DNA of 64,000 bases from Methylobacterium sp. Leaf125 (GTDB taxonomy: Bacteria; Pseudomonadota; Alphaproteobacteria; Rhizobiales; Beijerinckiaceae), in contig NZ_LMNU01000003.1 of assembly GCF_001423085.1 (NCBI RefSeq), positions 59,255 through 123,254 of the forward strand. The letters run 5' to 3'. The notes beneath the pieces were generated by a model. That model worked only from the letters and a program-made list of their open reading frames with translations, did not search any database and was not told where the DNA came from. How positions within the stretch are numbered: the stretch's first letter is position 1; each line of letters opens with the position of its first letter. Of the stretch, positions 15,841-25,982 are shown one piece after another. The position numbers and the translations under genes are program-made.

Positions 15841-16563
15841 ATGAGCGACAAACGTCGACCCTTATCGCCGGATGACTTCTTCACGGATCCGATCCAGATC
15901 ATGTGGGGGCTCGACCCCGTCCGCTGGCGACCGTCGCTGTACGTGGGCGCGACGGATGACGGCACGGGTCTGCACAATCTGGTCTTCGTCGTCGTCGATG
16001 ACGCCCTCGATCAGGCCGGGGCGGATCGGGTGGCCGTCACCCTGAACCGGGACGGCTCGGTCACGATCTCGGACAACGGCGCCGCAGATCCTCTCGAACG
16101 CGACCCCGCGACGGGCGTCTCGGCGATCGAGACACGGCTGACGATCCTGGAGAGCCAGGCCCGTGGCCGTCGCACAGGCCAAGCGAGCGTCTCGGAACCG
16201 CCGGGCATCTTGGAACCGCCGGGCATTTTGGAGCCGCCGCGCTACGATGGGCCGCCCGGGCTGGGTGACACGGCGCGGATCAGCGTCGCGTTTGTCAACG
16301 TCCTCTCGGAGCAGTTCGGCCTCCGGATCTGGCACGCCGGTCAGGCCTATGCGATCGACTTCGCCCACGGTGATCCCGTGGCGCCCCTGCGGTGCACCGG
16401 GGACAGCCAGGGACGCGCTGGACGGGAGGTGACCTTCCGCCCGGCTGCCGGCAGTTTCCCCCACCCTCACTTCGACCACGACGTCCTGGCGGCGGGATTG
16501 GCCGAACGCGGTCGACCGGACCTGAGCCTGAGCCTCGTCGATGCCCGCCGAGTGCCGGACTGA
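15841..16563 (+). CDS. GyrB-like GHKL-domain protein with degraded ATPase site
   Basis: 240 residues beginning MSDKRRPLSPDD at ATG 15841, with GGAGG seven bases upstream. The whole length aligns by eye to the first ~230 residues of the adjacent gyrB: GLDPVRWRPSLYVGATDDG versus [19 protein letters not shown], then GLHNLVFVVVDDALD versus [15 protein letters not shown], and TLNRDGSVTISDNG versus [14 protein letters not shown]. The catalytic Glu50 and Mg-binding Asn54 of GyrB are Val50 and Asp54 here at the same residue numbers. The glycine-rich ATP lid ([10 protein letters not shown] in GyrB) is replaced by a Pro/Glu-rich repeat and LGDTARISVA. There is no transducer, TOPRIM or tail domain. It reads as an intact, well-translated but catalytically dead ATPase-domain paralogue, not random decay. 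It might bind GyrB or GyrA; function unknown. Confidence 0.8.
   Translation: MSDKRRPLSPDDFFTDPIQIMWGLDPVRWRPSLYVGATDDGTGLHNLVFVVVDDALDQAGADRVAVTLNRDGSVTISDNGAADPLERDPATGVSAIETRLTILESQARGRRTGQASVSEPPGILEPPGILEPPRYDGPPGLGDTARISVAFVNVLSEQFGLRIWHAGQAYAIDFAHGDPVAPLRCTGDSQGRAGREVTFRPAAGSFPHPHFDHDVLAAGLAERGRPDLSLSLVDARRVPD
16194..16238. repeat. 18-bp tandem repeat in the GyrB-like gene
   Basis: GGAACCGCCGGGCATCTT, then GGAACCGCCGGGCATTTT and a partial third copy, encoding EPPGILEPPGILEPP where GyrB has its ATP lid. Confidence 0.85.
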
Positions 16564-16666
16564 TCGTCGATCGGCGTCCGATCCGGACAGCGGCGCAGGT
16601 GGGGCTACGCCCTTGACGCGTGGTTAAGGGAGACGCCCCATGATCGGGTCTCCGCAAACCCCAAAC

Positions 16667-16693
16667 GGCCTGGAAAAGATGCATTTTCCGGCC
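16667..16693. promoter_or_regulatory. Inverted repeat in the gyrB leader
   Basis: GGCC-T-GGAAAA and TTTTCC-GGCC form a 10-bp stem with one bulge around GATGCA. It lies about 120 bp before the gyrB ATG, just upstream of an AT-rich CTTATATTG stretch that may be a promoter -10. No T-run follows, so an operator or supercoiling-sensitive element is likelier than a terminator. Confidence 0.5.
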
Positions 16694-16788
16694 GAAATGC
16701 TTATATTGCGTAGGTCAAGAAGAATTGCAGGTGGCGGGGGCCCGGCCTGGGCCGGCAAGCCCCGCCCGGGCCGGCAAGCCCGGCCTGA

Positions 16789-19260
<2,472 letters not shown>

Positions 19261-19413
19261 GGCGGGCGGACCGCGGTCCCGGGCCGGTCCTTCCGCGAGC
19301 GAGGACTGGACCCCGGCGGCGACGTCGGGACAGCCTCGGAGCACCGGCCGCTGGGGCGGGACCCGGGACGGTTCGCCGCCACCGGGCCGCCGGGGGGCGT
19401 CCGCCCCCGGCGC

Positions 19414-20097
19414 TCACCGCGCCTTCTGGATCCGCGTCACCGCGAGGGACCCGTTGAGGCGCTCGGCGGAGAACCGCACCGCCTCGCCCGGCGTGAGGCC
19501 CTTGAGCAGGGCCGGGTCCTGCACCCGGTAGGCCATCGTCATGGCGTCCATCCCGAGATTGGGGATGGCCGCGTGGTCGAGGGTGACCTTGCCGGCGGCG
19601 GCGTCCACCTTCTTCACCGTCGCGGCCACGAGGGGCGCGTTCGCGGAAGCCGCCGGTGCGGGGGGCGATGCGGGCTGGGTCTTGGTCGCCGCCGCCTCAG
19701 CCGGCCGGTCGGGGGGGCCTTCGCCCGACGGCATCGGGTCGGGCTGCGCCCGCTCGCCCGCCTCGCGACGGTGGAGCTGCCACTGCTTCAGGGCGTCGAT
19801 CCGCGCCTGTTGCTCGTCCTGGATCTTCCGGGCGACCGCGCGCAGCTCCGGGTCGCCGCCGTAGTCGAGCTCCGTCTGGGCGAGGAACAGCGTCTCCTCG
19901 AAGCTGGCGATCAGCAAGGCGGCGAAATCCCGGTCCGGGTCGCCGGTCAGCTTCGTGTCCCGGAACCGGGTCGCCATCGTCTCGCGCGCCCGCTCCAGGG
20001 CTGCGGGCGCGCCCTTGGCGGGCTGGGCACCGGCGGGAGGCGCGACCGCGCCGACGAGGGCGGTCGCGAGCGCGGTGGACAGGATCAAGCGTCGCAT
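19414..20097 (-). CDS. Periplasmic DUF305-like plus CusF-like fusion protein
   Basis: 227 residues: signal peptide (LILSTALATALVGAVAPPAGAQ), a DUF305-type helical domain (about 35-110: TGDPDRDFAALLIASFEETLFLAQTELDYG), a Pro/Ala linker, and a C-terminal CusF-type copper-binding beta-barrel (about 150-227: VKKVDAAAGKVTLDHAAI, then LGMDAMTMAYRV). The DUF305 His-His pair usually seen in the MIPHH position is replaced by ASFEE, so that half may no longer bind metal. The CusF half keeps one His and three Met ligands. It is the last gene of the minus-strand copper block. Confidence 0.82.
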   Translation of the reverse strand: MRRLILSTALATALVGAVAPPAGAQPAKGAPAALERARETMATRFRDTKLTGDPDRDFAALLIASFEETLFLAQTELDYGGDPELRAVARKIQDEQQARIDALKQWQLHRREAGERAQPDPMPSGEGPPDRPAEAAATKTQPASPPAPAASANAPLVAATVKKVDAAAGKVTLDHAAIPNLGMDAMTMAYRVQDPALLKGLTPGEAVRFSAERLNGSLAVTRIQKAR

Positions 20098-20174
20098 CGT
20101 TGCTCCATTTCAAGGCTCGACGGCCCTCGCACCGAGGCGGGTTCGCCCGTGTGCGAGGGCCCCTGACCGGGGCG

Positions 20175-20495
20175 TTACTTCGCCTTGCGGATCTGCGTGA
20201 CGGTGTAGGCGCCGCCGGTCTCGGCGATCTCGAAATCGACCGCGTCGCCGGCCTTGAGGTCCTTGAGCATCGCCGGGTCCTTGACCCGGTACGCCATCGT
20301 CATCGCGTCCATGTCGAGCTTCGGGATCGCGGCATGGTCGAGGGTCACCTTGCCGGCGGCCGGATCGAGCTTGGTCACCGTCCCCTTCACGGATTGCGCC
20401 CAGGCGGGCATCGCGACCGCCAGGAAGGCTGTCGCGAGGACGGCGCGCGAAATCTGGCGTGTCGAAATCTGGCGTGTTGAAATCTGGCGTCTCAT
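20175..20495 (-). CDS. CusF-type periplasmic copper-binding protein
   Basis: 106 residues from ATG 20495, with AAGGAGA upstream. The signal peptide opens MRRQISTRQISTRQISRAV, a pentapeptide repeated three times, and ends near MPAWAQS. The mature domain is a single CusF fold: GKVTLDHAAIPKLDMDAMTMAYRV. In E. coli CusF copper is held by one His, two Met and a Trp; here the Trp position appears to be Met, as in many alphaproteobacterial CusF-like proteins. Likely a copper/silver chaperone for the multicopper oxidase or an efflux system. Paralogous to the C-terminal half of the 19414-20097 protein. Confidence 0.9.
   Translation of the reverse strand: MRRQISTRQISTRQISRAVLATAFLAVAMPAWAQSVKGTVTKLDPAAGKVTLDHAAIPKLDMDAMTMAYRVKDPAMLKDLKAGDAVDFEIAETGGAYTVTQIRKAK
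20449..20493. repeat. Three 15-bp tandem repeats at the start of the CusF gene
   Basis: GAAATCTGGCGTGTC, then GAAATCTGGCGTGTT and GAAATCTGGCGTCTC. On the coding strand they give (R)QIST repeated in the n-region of the signal peptide, directly after the start codon. Confidence 0.9.
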
Positions 20496-20658
20496 GGTGG
20501 GTTCTCCTTCAAAGGATCGAAGCGCCGGGCCGGCCCGCGCGGGCGGAGCGGCGACCGGGGTGGTGGATTCCGGACGGGATCGCGCCCGGTCCGAACGGGT
20601 TTGCCCGGGCCGCCCCAGGGCGGCCGGCCGCGGGCGCGGGCGACGCACGGCCGCCCGG

Positions 20659-22077
20659 TCAGGGCTCGTGGCGGCCCGCACGGGACGCGGTGCGCCGCGT
20701 ACGCGGATCCACGGCCCGGAGGTCGGTCTGTCGCGCCTTCCGGCCCTTCGGCGTGTCCGGCGCGCGCGCCGGCTCGGGCATCGGATCGCCGGTCCAGGCG
20801 TAGGCCACGGAGCCTTCCGGGTGCTGGTACCAGCCCGGATCGCGATAATCGCCGGCCGCCAGTCCGGGCCGCACCTTCAGGACCGTGAACATTCCGCCCA
20901 TCTCGACGGAGCCGAACGGGCCGGTGCCGGTCATCATCGGCAGCGTGTTCTCCGGGAGCGGCATCTCCATCTCGGTCATCATGCCGCCGCCCGTGGAGCC
21001 CATCGGCATGTAGCCGGGCGCGATCGCGCGGATCTGCTTGGCCGTGCGCTTCAGGTCGACGCCGATATACGTCCGGACCGAGTGGCCCATCGCGTTCATG
21101 GTGTGGTGCGACTTGTGGCAGTGCAGGGCCCAGTCGCCCGGGTTGTCGGCGTTGAACTCGATGACCCGCATCTGTCCTACCGCGACGTCGACTGACACCT
21201 CCGGCACCTGAGCGCGCGGGTCGATCCAGCCGCCATCCGTGCCGGTGACCTTGAAGTCGCAGCCGTGGACGTGGATCGGGTGGTTGGTCATGGTGAGGTT
21301 GCCGAAGCGCATCCGGACCTTGTCGCCCTGGCGGACGACCAGGGGATCGATGCCGGGCCACACGCGGCTGTTGAAGCACCACATGTTCATGTCGAGCATC
21401 GTGTTGACCTTGGGCACGTAGGACCCGGCCTCGATGTCGTAGGCGTTCAGCATCCAGACGAAGTCGCGGTCGACCGGCCGCTCGGCCGGGTCGCGCGGAT
21501 GCACGACGAAGAAGCCCATCATGCCCATCGCCATCTGGACCATCTCGTCCGAGTGCGGGTGGTACATGAAGGTGCCGGAGCGCCGCAGGATGAACTCGTA
21601 GACGAAGGTCTTGCCCGGCGGGATGCCGGGCTGGGTCAGCCCGGCGACCCCGTCCATGCCGTTGGGGAGCGTCTGACCGTGCCAGTGCACGGCCGTCGCC
21701 TCCGGCAGGCGGTTGGTGACGAAGATGCGGACCTTGTCGCCCTCGACCGCCTCGAGGGTCGGGCCCGGCGATTGCCCGTTATAGCCCCAGAGCCGCGCAC
21801 TCATGCCGGGTGCCATCTCGCGCACCACCGGCTCGGCGACCAGATGGAACTCCTTCCAGTCGCCGCGCATGCGCCACGGCAGCGTCCAGCCGTTGAGCGT
21901 CACCACCGGCTGGTAGTCCGGCCCGCTCGTCGGATAGAGCGGCGGCTGCATCGTCGCCTTGTCCATGATCGGGGCCTCCGGCAGGCCCGCGGCCTCGGCC
22001 CGTCCGCTGATCCGCGACGTGCCGGCGAGCACGAGGCCGCCCGCTCCCAGGATTCCTCTGCGCGAGATGTCGGTCAT
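20659..22077 (-). CDS. Tat-exported multicopper oxidase (CopA/laccase type)
   Basis: 472 residues. A twin-arginine signal (SRRGILGAGGLVLAG) is followed by three cupredoxin domains. Type 2/3 copper ligands appear as HWHG, HPHSDE and HPIHVHG, and the type 1/3 block as HCHKSHHTMNAM. A Met-rich segment MGSTGGGMMTEMEMPLPE (about 370-390) is typical of periplasmic copper oxidases. The protein probably oxidises Cu(I) or a phenolic substrate in the periplasm. The C-terminal ~60 residues are charged and lack homologous features. Followed by cusF-like genes, preceded by the TolC gene with 40 bp spacing, so probably one operon. Confidence 0.93.
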   Translation of the reverse strand: MTDISRRGILGAGGLVLAGTSRISGRAEAAGLPEAPIMDKATMQPPLYPTSGPDYQPVVTLNGWTLPWRMRGDWKEFHLVAEPVVREMAPGMSARLWGYNGQSPGPTLEAVEGDKVRIFVTNRLPEATAVHWHGQTLPNGMDGVAGLTQPGIPPGKTFVYEFILRRSGTFMYHPHSDEMVQMAMGMMGFFVVHPRDPAERPVDRDFVWMLNAYDIEAGSYVPKVNTMLDMNMWCFNSRVWPGIDPLVVRQGDKVRMRFGNLTMTNHPIHVHGCDFKVTGTDGGWIDPRAQVPEVSVDVAVGQMRVIEFNADNPGDWALHCHKSHHTMNAMGHSVRTYIGVDLKRTAKQIRAIAPGYMPMGSTGGGMMTEMEMPLPENTLPMMTGTGPFGSVEMGGMFTVLKVRPGLAAGDYRDPGWYQHPEGSVAYAWTGDPMPEPARAPDTPKGRKARQTDLRAVDPRTRRTASRAGRHEP

Positions 22078-22117
22078 GATGCTTCTCCGAATGTCAGGGG
22101 CGGCGGGGCGGCGGGGC

Positions 22118-23695
22118 TCAACCGCCGGGCGTCCCGACGGCGAGGCTCTCGCCCGGGGTGCCGCCGGCGGCCTCGCCGCCGAAAGTCTCCGCCGAGAACC
22201 CGCCGCCGACGGTCGCCGCCTTGAGGTCGGTGGCCGCGATCCAGAAGTCGCGCTGCGCCTCGATCGCCTGGATGTTGCTCAGGATCCTGGCACGGGCGTC
22301 GATGATCAGCGTCGTGACGTCCAGGAGCATGCCGCTGTACTGAAGCAGGGCCTGGTCCTGGATCGTCCTGCGCAGGGGCAGGACGCTCGTCTGGTAGTGG
22401 CGGGTGATGTCGTACTGGCCGCGATAGCGCTGGTAGGCCTCGCGGACTTCGGACCGCGCGTTCACCGCACGCTCCGCCAGCCGGTTCGCCGCGGCGAGAT
22501 AGCTCTCCTGCGCGCCCTGAACCGCCGTCGTGCCGAAATCATAGAGGGGGATGGTCAGGTCGGCCGAGAACCCGTTCAGGCTGTCCTTGTCGACCTTCGG
22601 AGACGCACCGCCCTCGAACGTCCGCGAGCGGGCGTACTGGTTGGCGAAACCCAGGTCGAAGACGCTGACGAAGCGGGTGGCCTGGACCAGGCCGAACTGC
22701 CCGGCGAGCGACTGCAGTTCGAAGCGGGCGGCCTGCACGTCGGCCCGCCGCCGCACCGTCTCCCCCTCCAGGCCGCGCCCGTCCACGAGGCGCTTGGGCA
22801 GCGCGGGCAGGCCCTTCGGAAGGCGGAAATCGATCTCCCGGCCCCAGAGGCCGAGCAGGCGGGTCAGGCGCTCCCGCTCCGCCCGCTGCTGGACACGCGC
22901 CTTCGCGAGCTGGGCCCCCAGCTCGCTGTAGAAGGCATGCTCGCGCGCCTGTTCCAGCTTGCCGAGCGCACCCGTCTCGCCCAGTTGCTGGGTCAGGATC
23001 GAGGTGGATTCGGCGCCCGCCAGCGACTGTTCGAGGAAGGCGACGGCCTGGTTGGCCGCCACAGTGCGGTAGAACTGGCGCCTGGCCTCACCGGCGAGTT
23101 TCAGGACCTCGTTCGCCGCGTTGTACTGGTCGGCCCGGAAGCGCTGGCCGGCGATCTCGGCGCGGGCCGGCAACGTCGCCAGATCCAGCACGCTGGCGGC
23201 CACGGAGCGCTCGATCTCCGCGTTGAACCCGAGCCCCCATCGGGTGATCGAGACGCTCGGGGCCGGCGGCAGCGTCGCCTGGACGTACTGCGCCTCGGAG
23301 ATTCCGAGGCCGTTGAAGGCGGCCTGCAGGCCCCTGTTCCTGAGGAGCGCGACCTGGACGGCGCCATCCGCCGTGAGGGGACGCCGCAGCAGCGCCTCCA
23401 CCCGGGCTTCCGCGCCCGGCGCGATTCCCTGGTCGCTCGCTTTGACGATGTCCTTGCCGAGTTCGAGCGCGGCGTAGGTGCGGGCGACCGACACGCCAGC
23501 ATCGGGCGAGACGCTCGCGCAGACGCCCAGCAGCAGGGCCATCCCGGTCAATCTCCCGGCGACACGCCCGGGGCGCCCCCGGACGGCGCCCCCCGGCGTG
23601 CGCCCCGTCGTCCCGGCTTCTCCCGGCGTGGTCGTGTTGCGTCCCATGCCGGTAAGTCCGGGCGGGGCATCGATCGGGTTACAGCGACGGACCAT
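22118..23695 (-). CDS. TolC-family outer-membrane efflux channel protein
   Basis: 525 residues from ATG 23695, whose A is shared with the stop of the upstream lipoprotein gene (TGATG). Two repeated TolC-type helical halves are visible: LLRNRGLQAAFNGLGISEAQYVQATLPPAPS near residue 120 and the later DFGTTAVQGAQESYLAAANRL, both matching OEP domains of CusC-type proteins. The first ~50 residues are Gly/Thr/Arg-rich; a shorter start at MALLLGVCASVSP would give a lipoprotein-like signal, which is usual for CusC. Function: outer-membrane exit duct for metal efflux, but no RND pump or membrane-fusion gene is adjacent in the window. Confidence 0.88.
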   Translation of the reverse strand: MVRRCNPIDAPPGLTGMGRNTTTPGEAGTTGRTPGGAVRGRPGRVAGRLTGMALLLGVCASVSPDAGVSVARTYAALELGKDIVKASDQGIAPGAEARVEALLRRPLTADGAVQVALLRNRGLQAAFNGLGISEAQYVQATLPPAPSVSITRWGLGFNAEIERSVAASVLDLATLPARAEIAGQRFRADQYNAANEVLKLAGEARRQFYRTVAANQAVAFLEQSLAGAESTSILTQQLGETGALGKLEQAREHAFYSELGAQLAKARVQQRAERERLTRLLGLWGREIDFRLPKGLPALPKRLVDGRGLEGETVRRRADVQAARFELQSLAGQFGLVQATRFVSVFDLGFANQYARSRTFEGGASPKVDKDSLNGFSADLTIPLYDFGTTAVQGAQESYLAAANRLAERAVNARSEVREAYQRYRGQYDITRHYQTSVLPLRRTIQDQALLQYSGMLLDVTTLIIDARARILSNIQAIEAQRDFWIAATDLKAATVGGGFSAETFGGEAAGGTPGESLAVGTPGG

Positions 23696-23982
23696 CAGCG
23701 GCCTCCCGCATCCCGCTTGTCGCCCATGCCGGTCATGCCCGGCCTGTCGGTTTTGCCGCCGCCCGCCGCCTGCGGGTTCACCTGCCGGTTGAGCTCCCGC
23801 CAGTCCTTGGTCTCGACCACGCCGAAATCCTTCACGCCCTGCGTGGCCTTCGCGTAGCGCGGGGGCGGGACCGTCAGGTTCGGGTCGGCGGGCAGGACGA
23901 GCCCGACGGGCACGGGGGCGGGCAGGCAGCCGGCGAGCGGCAGGACCGCCGCGAGCGCGGCCGGTCTCGGCAACTTGAACAT
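23695..23982 (-). CDS. Small putative lipoprotein of the copper block
   Basis: 95 residues: MFKLPRPAALAAVLPLAGC with a lipobox LAGC, then a Pro-rich segment and VKDFGVVETKDWRELNRQVNPQA, with a Gly/Lys/Asp/Met tail. No domain recognised. The stop overlaps the TolC start by one base, so translation is coupled; comparable small lipoproteins precede TolC genes in alphaproteobacterial copper islands, to my knowledge. Possible role in assembly of the channel or as a metal-binding accessory. Confidence 0.72.
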   Translation of the reverse strand: MFKLPRPAALAAVLPLAGCLPAPVPVGLVLPADPNLTVPPPRYAKATQGVKDFGVVETKDWRELNRQVNPQAAGGGKTDRPGMTGMGDKRDAGGR

Positions 23983-24144
23983 CTTGTCTTTCCCGAACTG
24001 AGGCGGAGGGCCGCGGACGAGGCGCCGCCGGCCGCACGGCCGATGCCGACGACGGGGTCGCGCCCGAGCGGGGCACCGAGGCGATGAGGTGAGGGGGCCG
24101 TCCTGCCGGACCGGCCGTCGGCGGTGGCGAGGACCGCCCGCGCG

Positions 24145-24630
24145 TCAGGCCGCGAGCCTCGGCGGTCGCTCGATCCGGAACGGAGGCGCGGCGACGGCCC
24201 CGTCCGCCCGTCCGATGAGCACGGGGTCGGCGGGCGCGCCCTCCAGGGGCGTGCCGATCCAGGCCGTCATCGGCAGCGCGGCCTGGCAGGCGAGGGGGCA
24301 GCAGGGCGACGGGCAGGCCGGGCGCTTCGAACGGTGCGGGCGACCCGGGCAATCGTCATCGTCATCGCCGGCGGTCGCGGACGGACCGGCCTCCGACGGC
24401 GCCTGGAGCGCGGCGTGCGGCGCGCTGTCCGGCGTGTCGGGCCCCAGCGAGGCCCGCCCGTGATCGGCATGCGGCCTCGGTGCGGCGGCCTCGGAGCCCC
24501 GGTAGTCGGCCGTGGCGGCATGAGAGCCCATCGCGCACGGCGCGCCCGGGGCGATGGGCAAGGCCCAAGCCAGGGTCCAGGCCAAGGCCGAAGCGAGGAC
24601 GGCCAGCATCACGGTGCGCACGAAGACCAC
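24145..24630 (-). CDS. Cys/His-rich exported protein, DUF2946-like
   Basis: 161 residues from GTG 24630, preceded by AGGA. A signal-anchor (VMLAVLASALAWTLAWALP) is followed by a His/Ala/Asp-rich stretch with DDDDDC and a dense Cys cluster PACPSPCCPLACQAALP, ending in PPFRIERPPRLAA. The tail resembles DUF2946/CopL-like small proteins found near copper genes, but the match is by eye only. Likely a periplasmic metal-binding factor. It lies upstream of the small lipoprotein and in the same orientation as the whole copper block. Confidence 0.6.
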   Translation of the reverse strand: MVFVRTVMLAVLASALAWTLAWALPIAPGAPCAMGSHAATADYRGSEAAAPRPHADHGRASLGPDTPDSAPHAALQAPSEAGPSATAGDDDDDCPGRPHRSKRPACPSPCCPLACQAALPMTAWIGTPLEGAPADPVLIGRADGAVAAPPFRIERPPRLAA

Positions 24631-24797
24631 TGATCAGGATTCCTGCCCAATGTTGACGAACCATTCCACGGGCCGGCGGGACCGGCAATCCACCAGGCTG
24701 CAATTATCCGTCGAAACAACCCTGTGTTGTGTTTTTGCCATAAGCCGATTCCGGGACGGGGTCTGCCGGTCGGGCGACGCAGCGGGCGGCGGGACGG

Positions 24798-25520
24798 TCA
24801 AGGCGTATGGTCGTGCGGGGTGGCAGGCGGGGTGGCAGGTGAGGCCGGGGCCGGGGCCGGGACCGGATCGGCCCCGCTCACCGCCTCGGGCGTGGCTGCG
24901 CCGTCCGTCGGAGTGTGGTCATGTGCGGGGCCTCCATGCGCTTGGCCTCCATGTGCGGGGCCTCCATGCGCGTGGTCCTCATGCGCCGAGCCCTCATGTG
25001 CCTGGTCGTCATGCGCGTGGCCCTGCCCATCGCCATGGTCGCCGCCGCCGGGATGGACGTGGTCGCCCGATTTCGGGAGGGCCATGACGCCGAGGCCGTA
25101 GCGGTAGACGTTCTCGCCGCCGAGCCAGCCGGTCACCGCGAGCGCACCCGAACCGCCCGCCAGCAACACCAGCAGCACGAGGCCCGCTCCGGCGGGCTTC
25201 CGGCGCTCCGACCAGGCGACGCCCCCGGCGGCGAGAAAGACCAGCGCGGTGGCCACGGCCCAGCGAAGGTGGATCGTCATGTTCCGGTGCGAGGCCGCGT
25301 CGTGCGCGACCGTGTTGTAGGCCCACCAGCCCGTGGCGAGGGTCGCGACCGTGATCCCGATGCCGATCGCGAGGTTCCAGCGGGCGGTGGTGGTGAGCGC
25401 CCCGCCGCTCGGCCGCGTGCCCAGCACGGTCCCGAGGGCGAAGAGGCCGCTGCTCGTGAGGAGGAGAGCGACCGTGAAATGGACCGCGAGCGGATGCCAG
25501 TTCGGGATCACCGCGATCAT
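24798..25520 (-). CDS. DUF2231 membrane protein with long His-rich tail
   Basis: 240 residues. Four hydrophobic helices with the DUF2231 opening IPNWHPLAVHFTVALLL; the conserved His in WHP and HFT may bind heme or metal. After residue ~160 comes a His/Gly/Asp/Ala tail with repeats of HAHGGPAHGGQAHGG type, encoded by ~15-bp repeats at 24915-25010, then a Pro/Ala end. The His tail suggests a metal-binding role on the periplasmic or cytoplasmic face (topology not resolved). First gene of the minus-strand copper block. Confidence 0.8.
   Translation of the reverse strand: MIAVIPNWHPLAVHFTVALLLTSSGLFALGTVLGTRPSGGALTTTARWNLAIGIGITVATLATGWWAYNTVAHDAASHRNMTIHLRWAVATALVFLAAGGVAWSERRKPAGAGLVLLVLLAGGSGALAVTGWLGGENVYRYGLGVMALPKSGDHVHPGGGDHGDGQGHAHDDQAHEGSAHEDHAHGGPAHGGQAHGGPAHDHTPTDGAATPEAVSGADPVPAPAPASPATPPATPHDHTP
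24915..25015. repeat. Degenerate 15-bp repeats encoding the His-rich tail
   Basis: Repeated CATGCG/CATGTG blocks separated by GGCCTC or TGGTC on the plus strand, encoding A-H-x-G-x units on the minus strand. At least six units can be followed. Confidence 0.75.
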
Positions 25521-25982
25521 GGCTGCACTCCAAGACAGGGCTGCACTGTGGGAGAATCGATGGCTGGACGGCCGGGCGCGAGGCCGACGCCGTCACCGGA
25601 TCGGACAGGACACCTGCCCGGAGACGGTCGGCGACGCCCTGTCGCGGGATCCGGAAGCTCCCGGCGGCAGGGCTCCGAGGTTGCCCTGCCCGCCCGTCCG
25701 ACCGAACCCGGCTGCGGTTTAGGAATACCACCCCTGATTGGCAATCGCCCGCGGCACATGCCTGTACGCGAGGGCATGCCGGGCGCGCAGTAACCTTTCG
25801 GGCCGCGCGTGCGGACATCCCGTTCGAGCGGTGGGAGCGCGTCCGTGTCGCGACTCAGGGGCCGGCCGTGGTAAGCGGATCGCCGGACGACATGCACCGC
25901 GGGACATGCGCCGCGGGACATGCCCCCTCGGAACATGCCCCCCCGGGCGGCACCGCGTCGTGGTCGTGAGGAGGTCTGCGGG
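25521..25982. other. Divergent intergenic region between the copper block and the ECF sigma gene
   Basis: About 460 bp expected to carry promoters for both directions. Besides 14-bp repeats at 25889-25944 and a GGAATACC stretch at 25722-25729 that could be an ECF-type -35 element (weak, unproven), nothing protein-like is seen. Confidence 0.5.
25889..25944. repeat. Four degenerate 14-bp tandem repeats
   Basis: GACATGCACCGCGG, GACATGCGCCGCGG, GACATGCCCCCTCG and GAACATGCCCCCCC. Non-coding, immediately upstream of the ECF sigma start; overlaps a possible ATG at 25920 that I reject as the start. Confidence 0.8.

Noticed and set aside
25889..25944. CRISPR-like array
   Set aside because: Units are directly adjacent without unique spacers; simple tandem repeats.
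25920..25982. ATG at 25920 as start of the ECF sigma factor
   Set aside because: It lies inside the 14-bp repeats, and the GTG at 25983 has an excellent GAGGAGG site at proper spacing.
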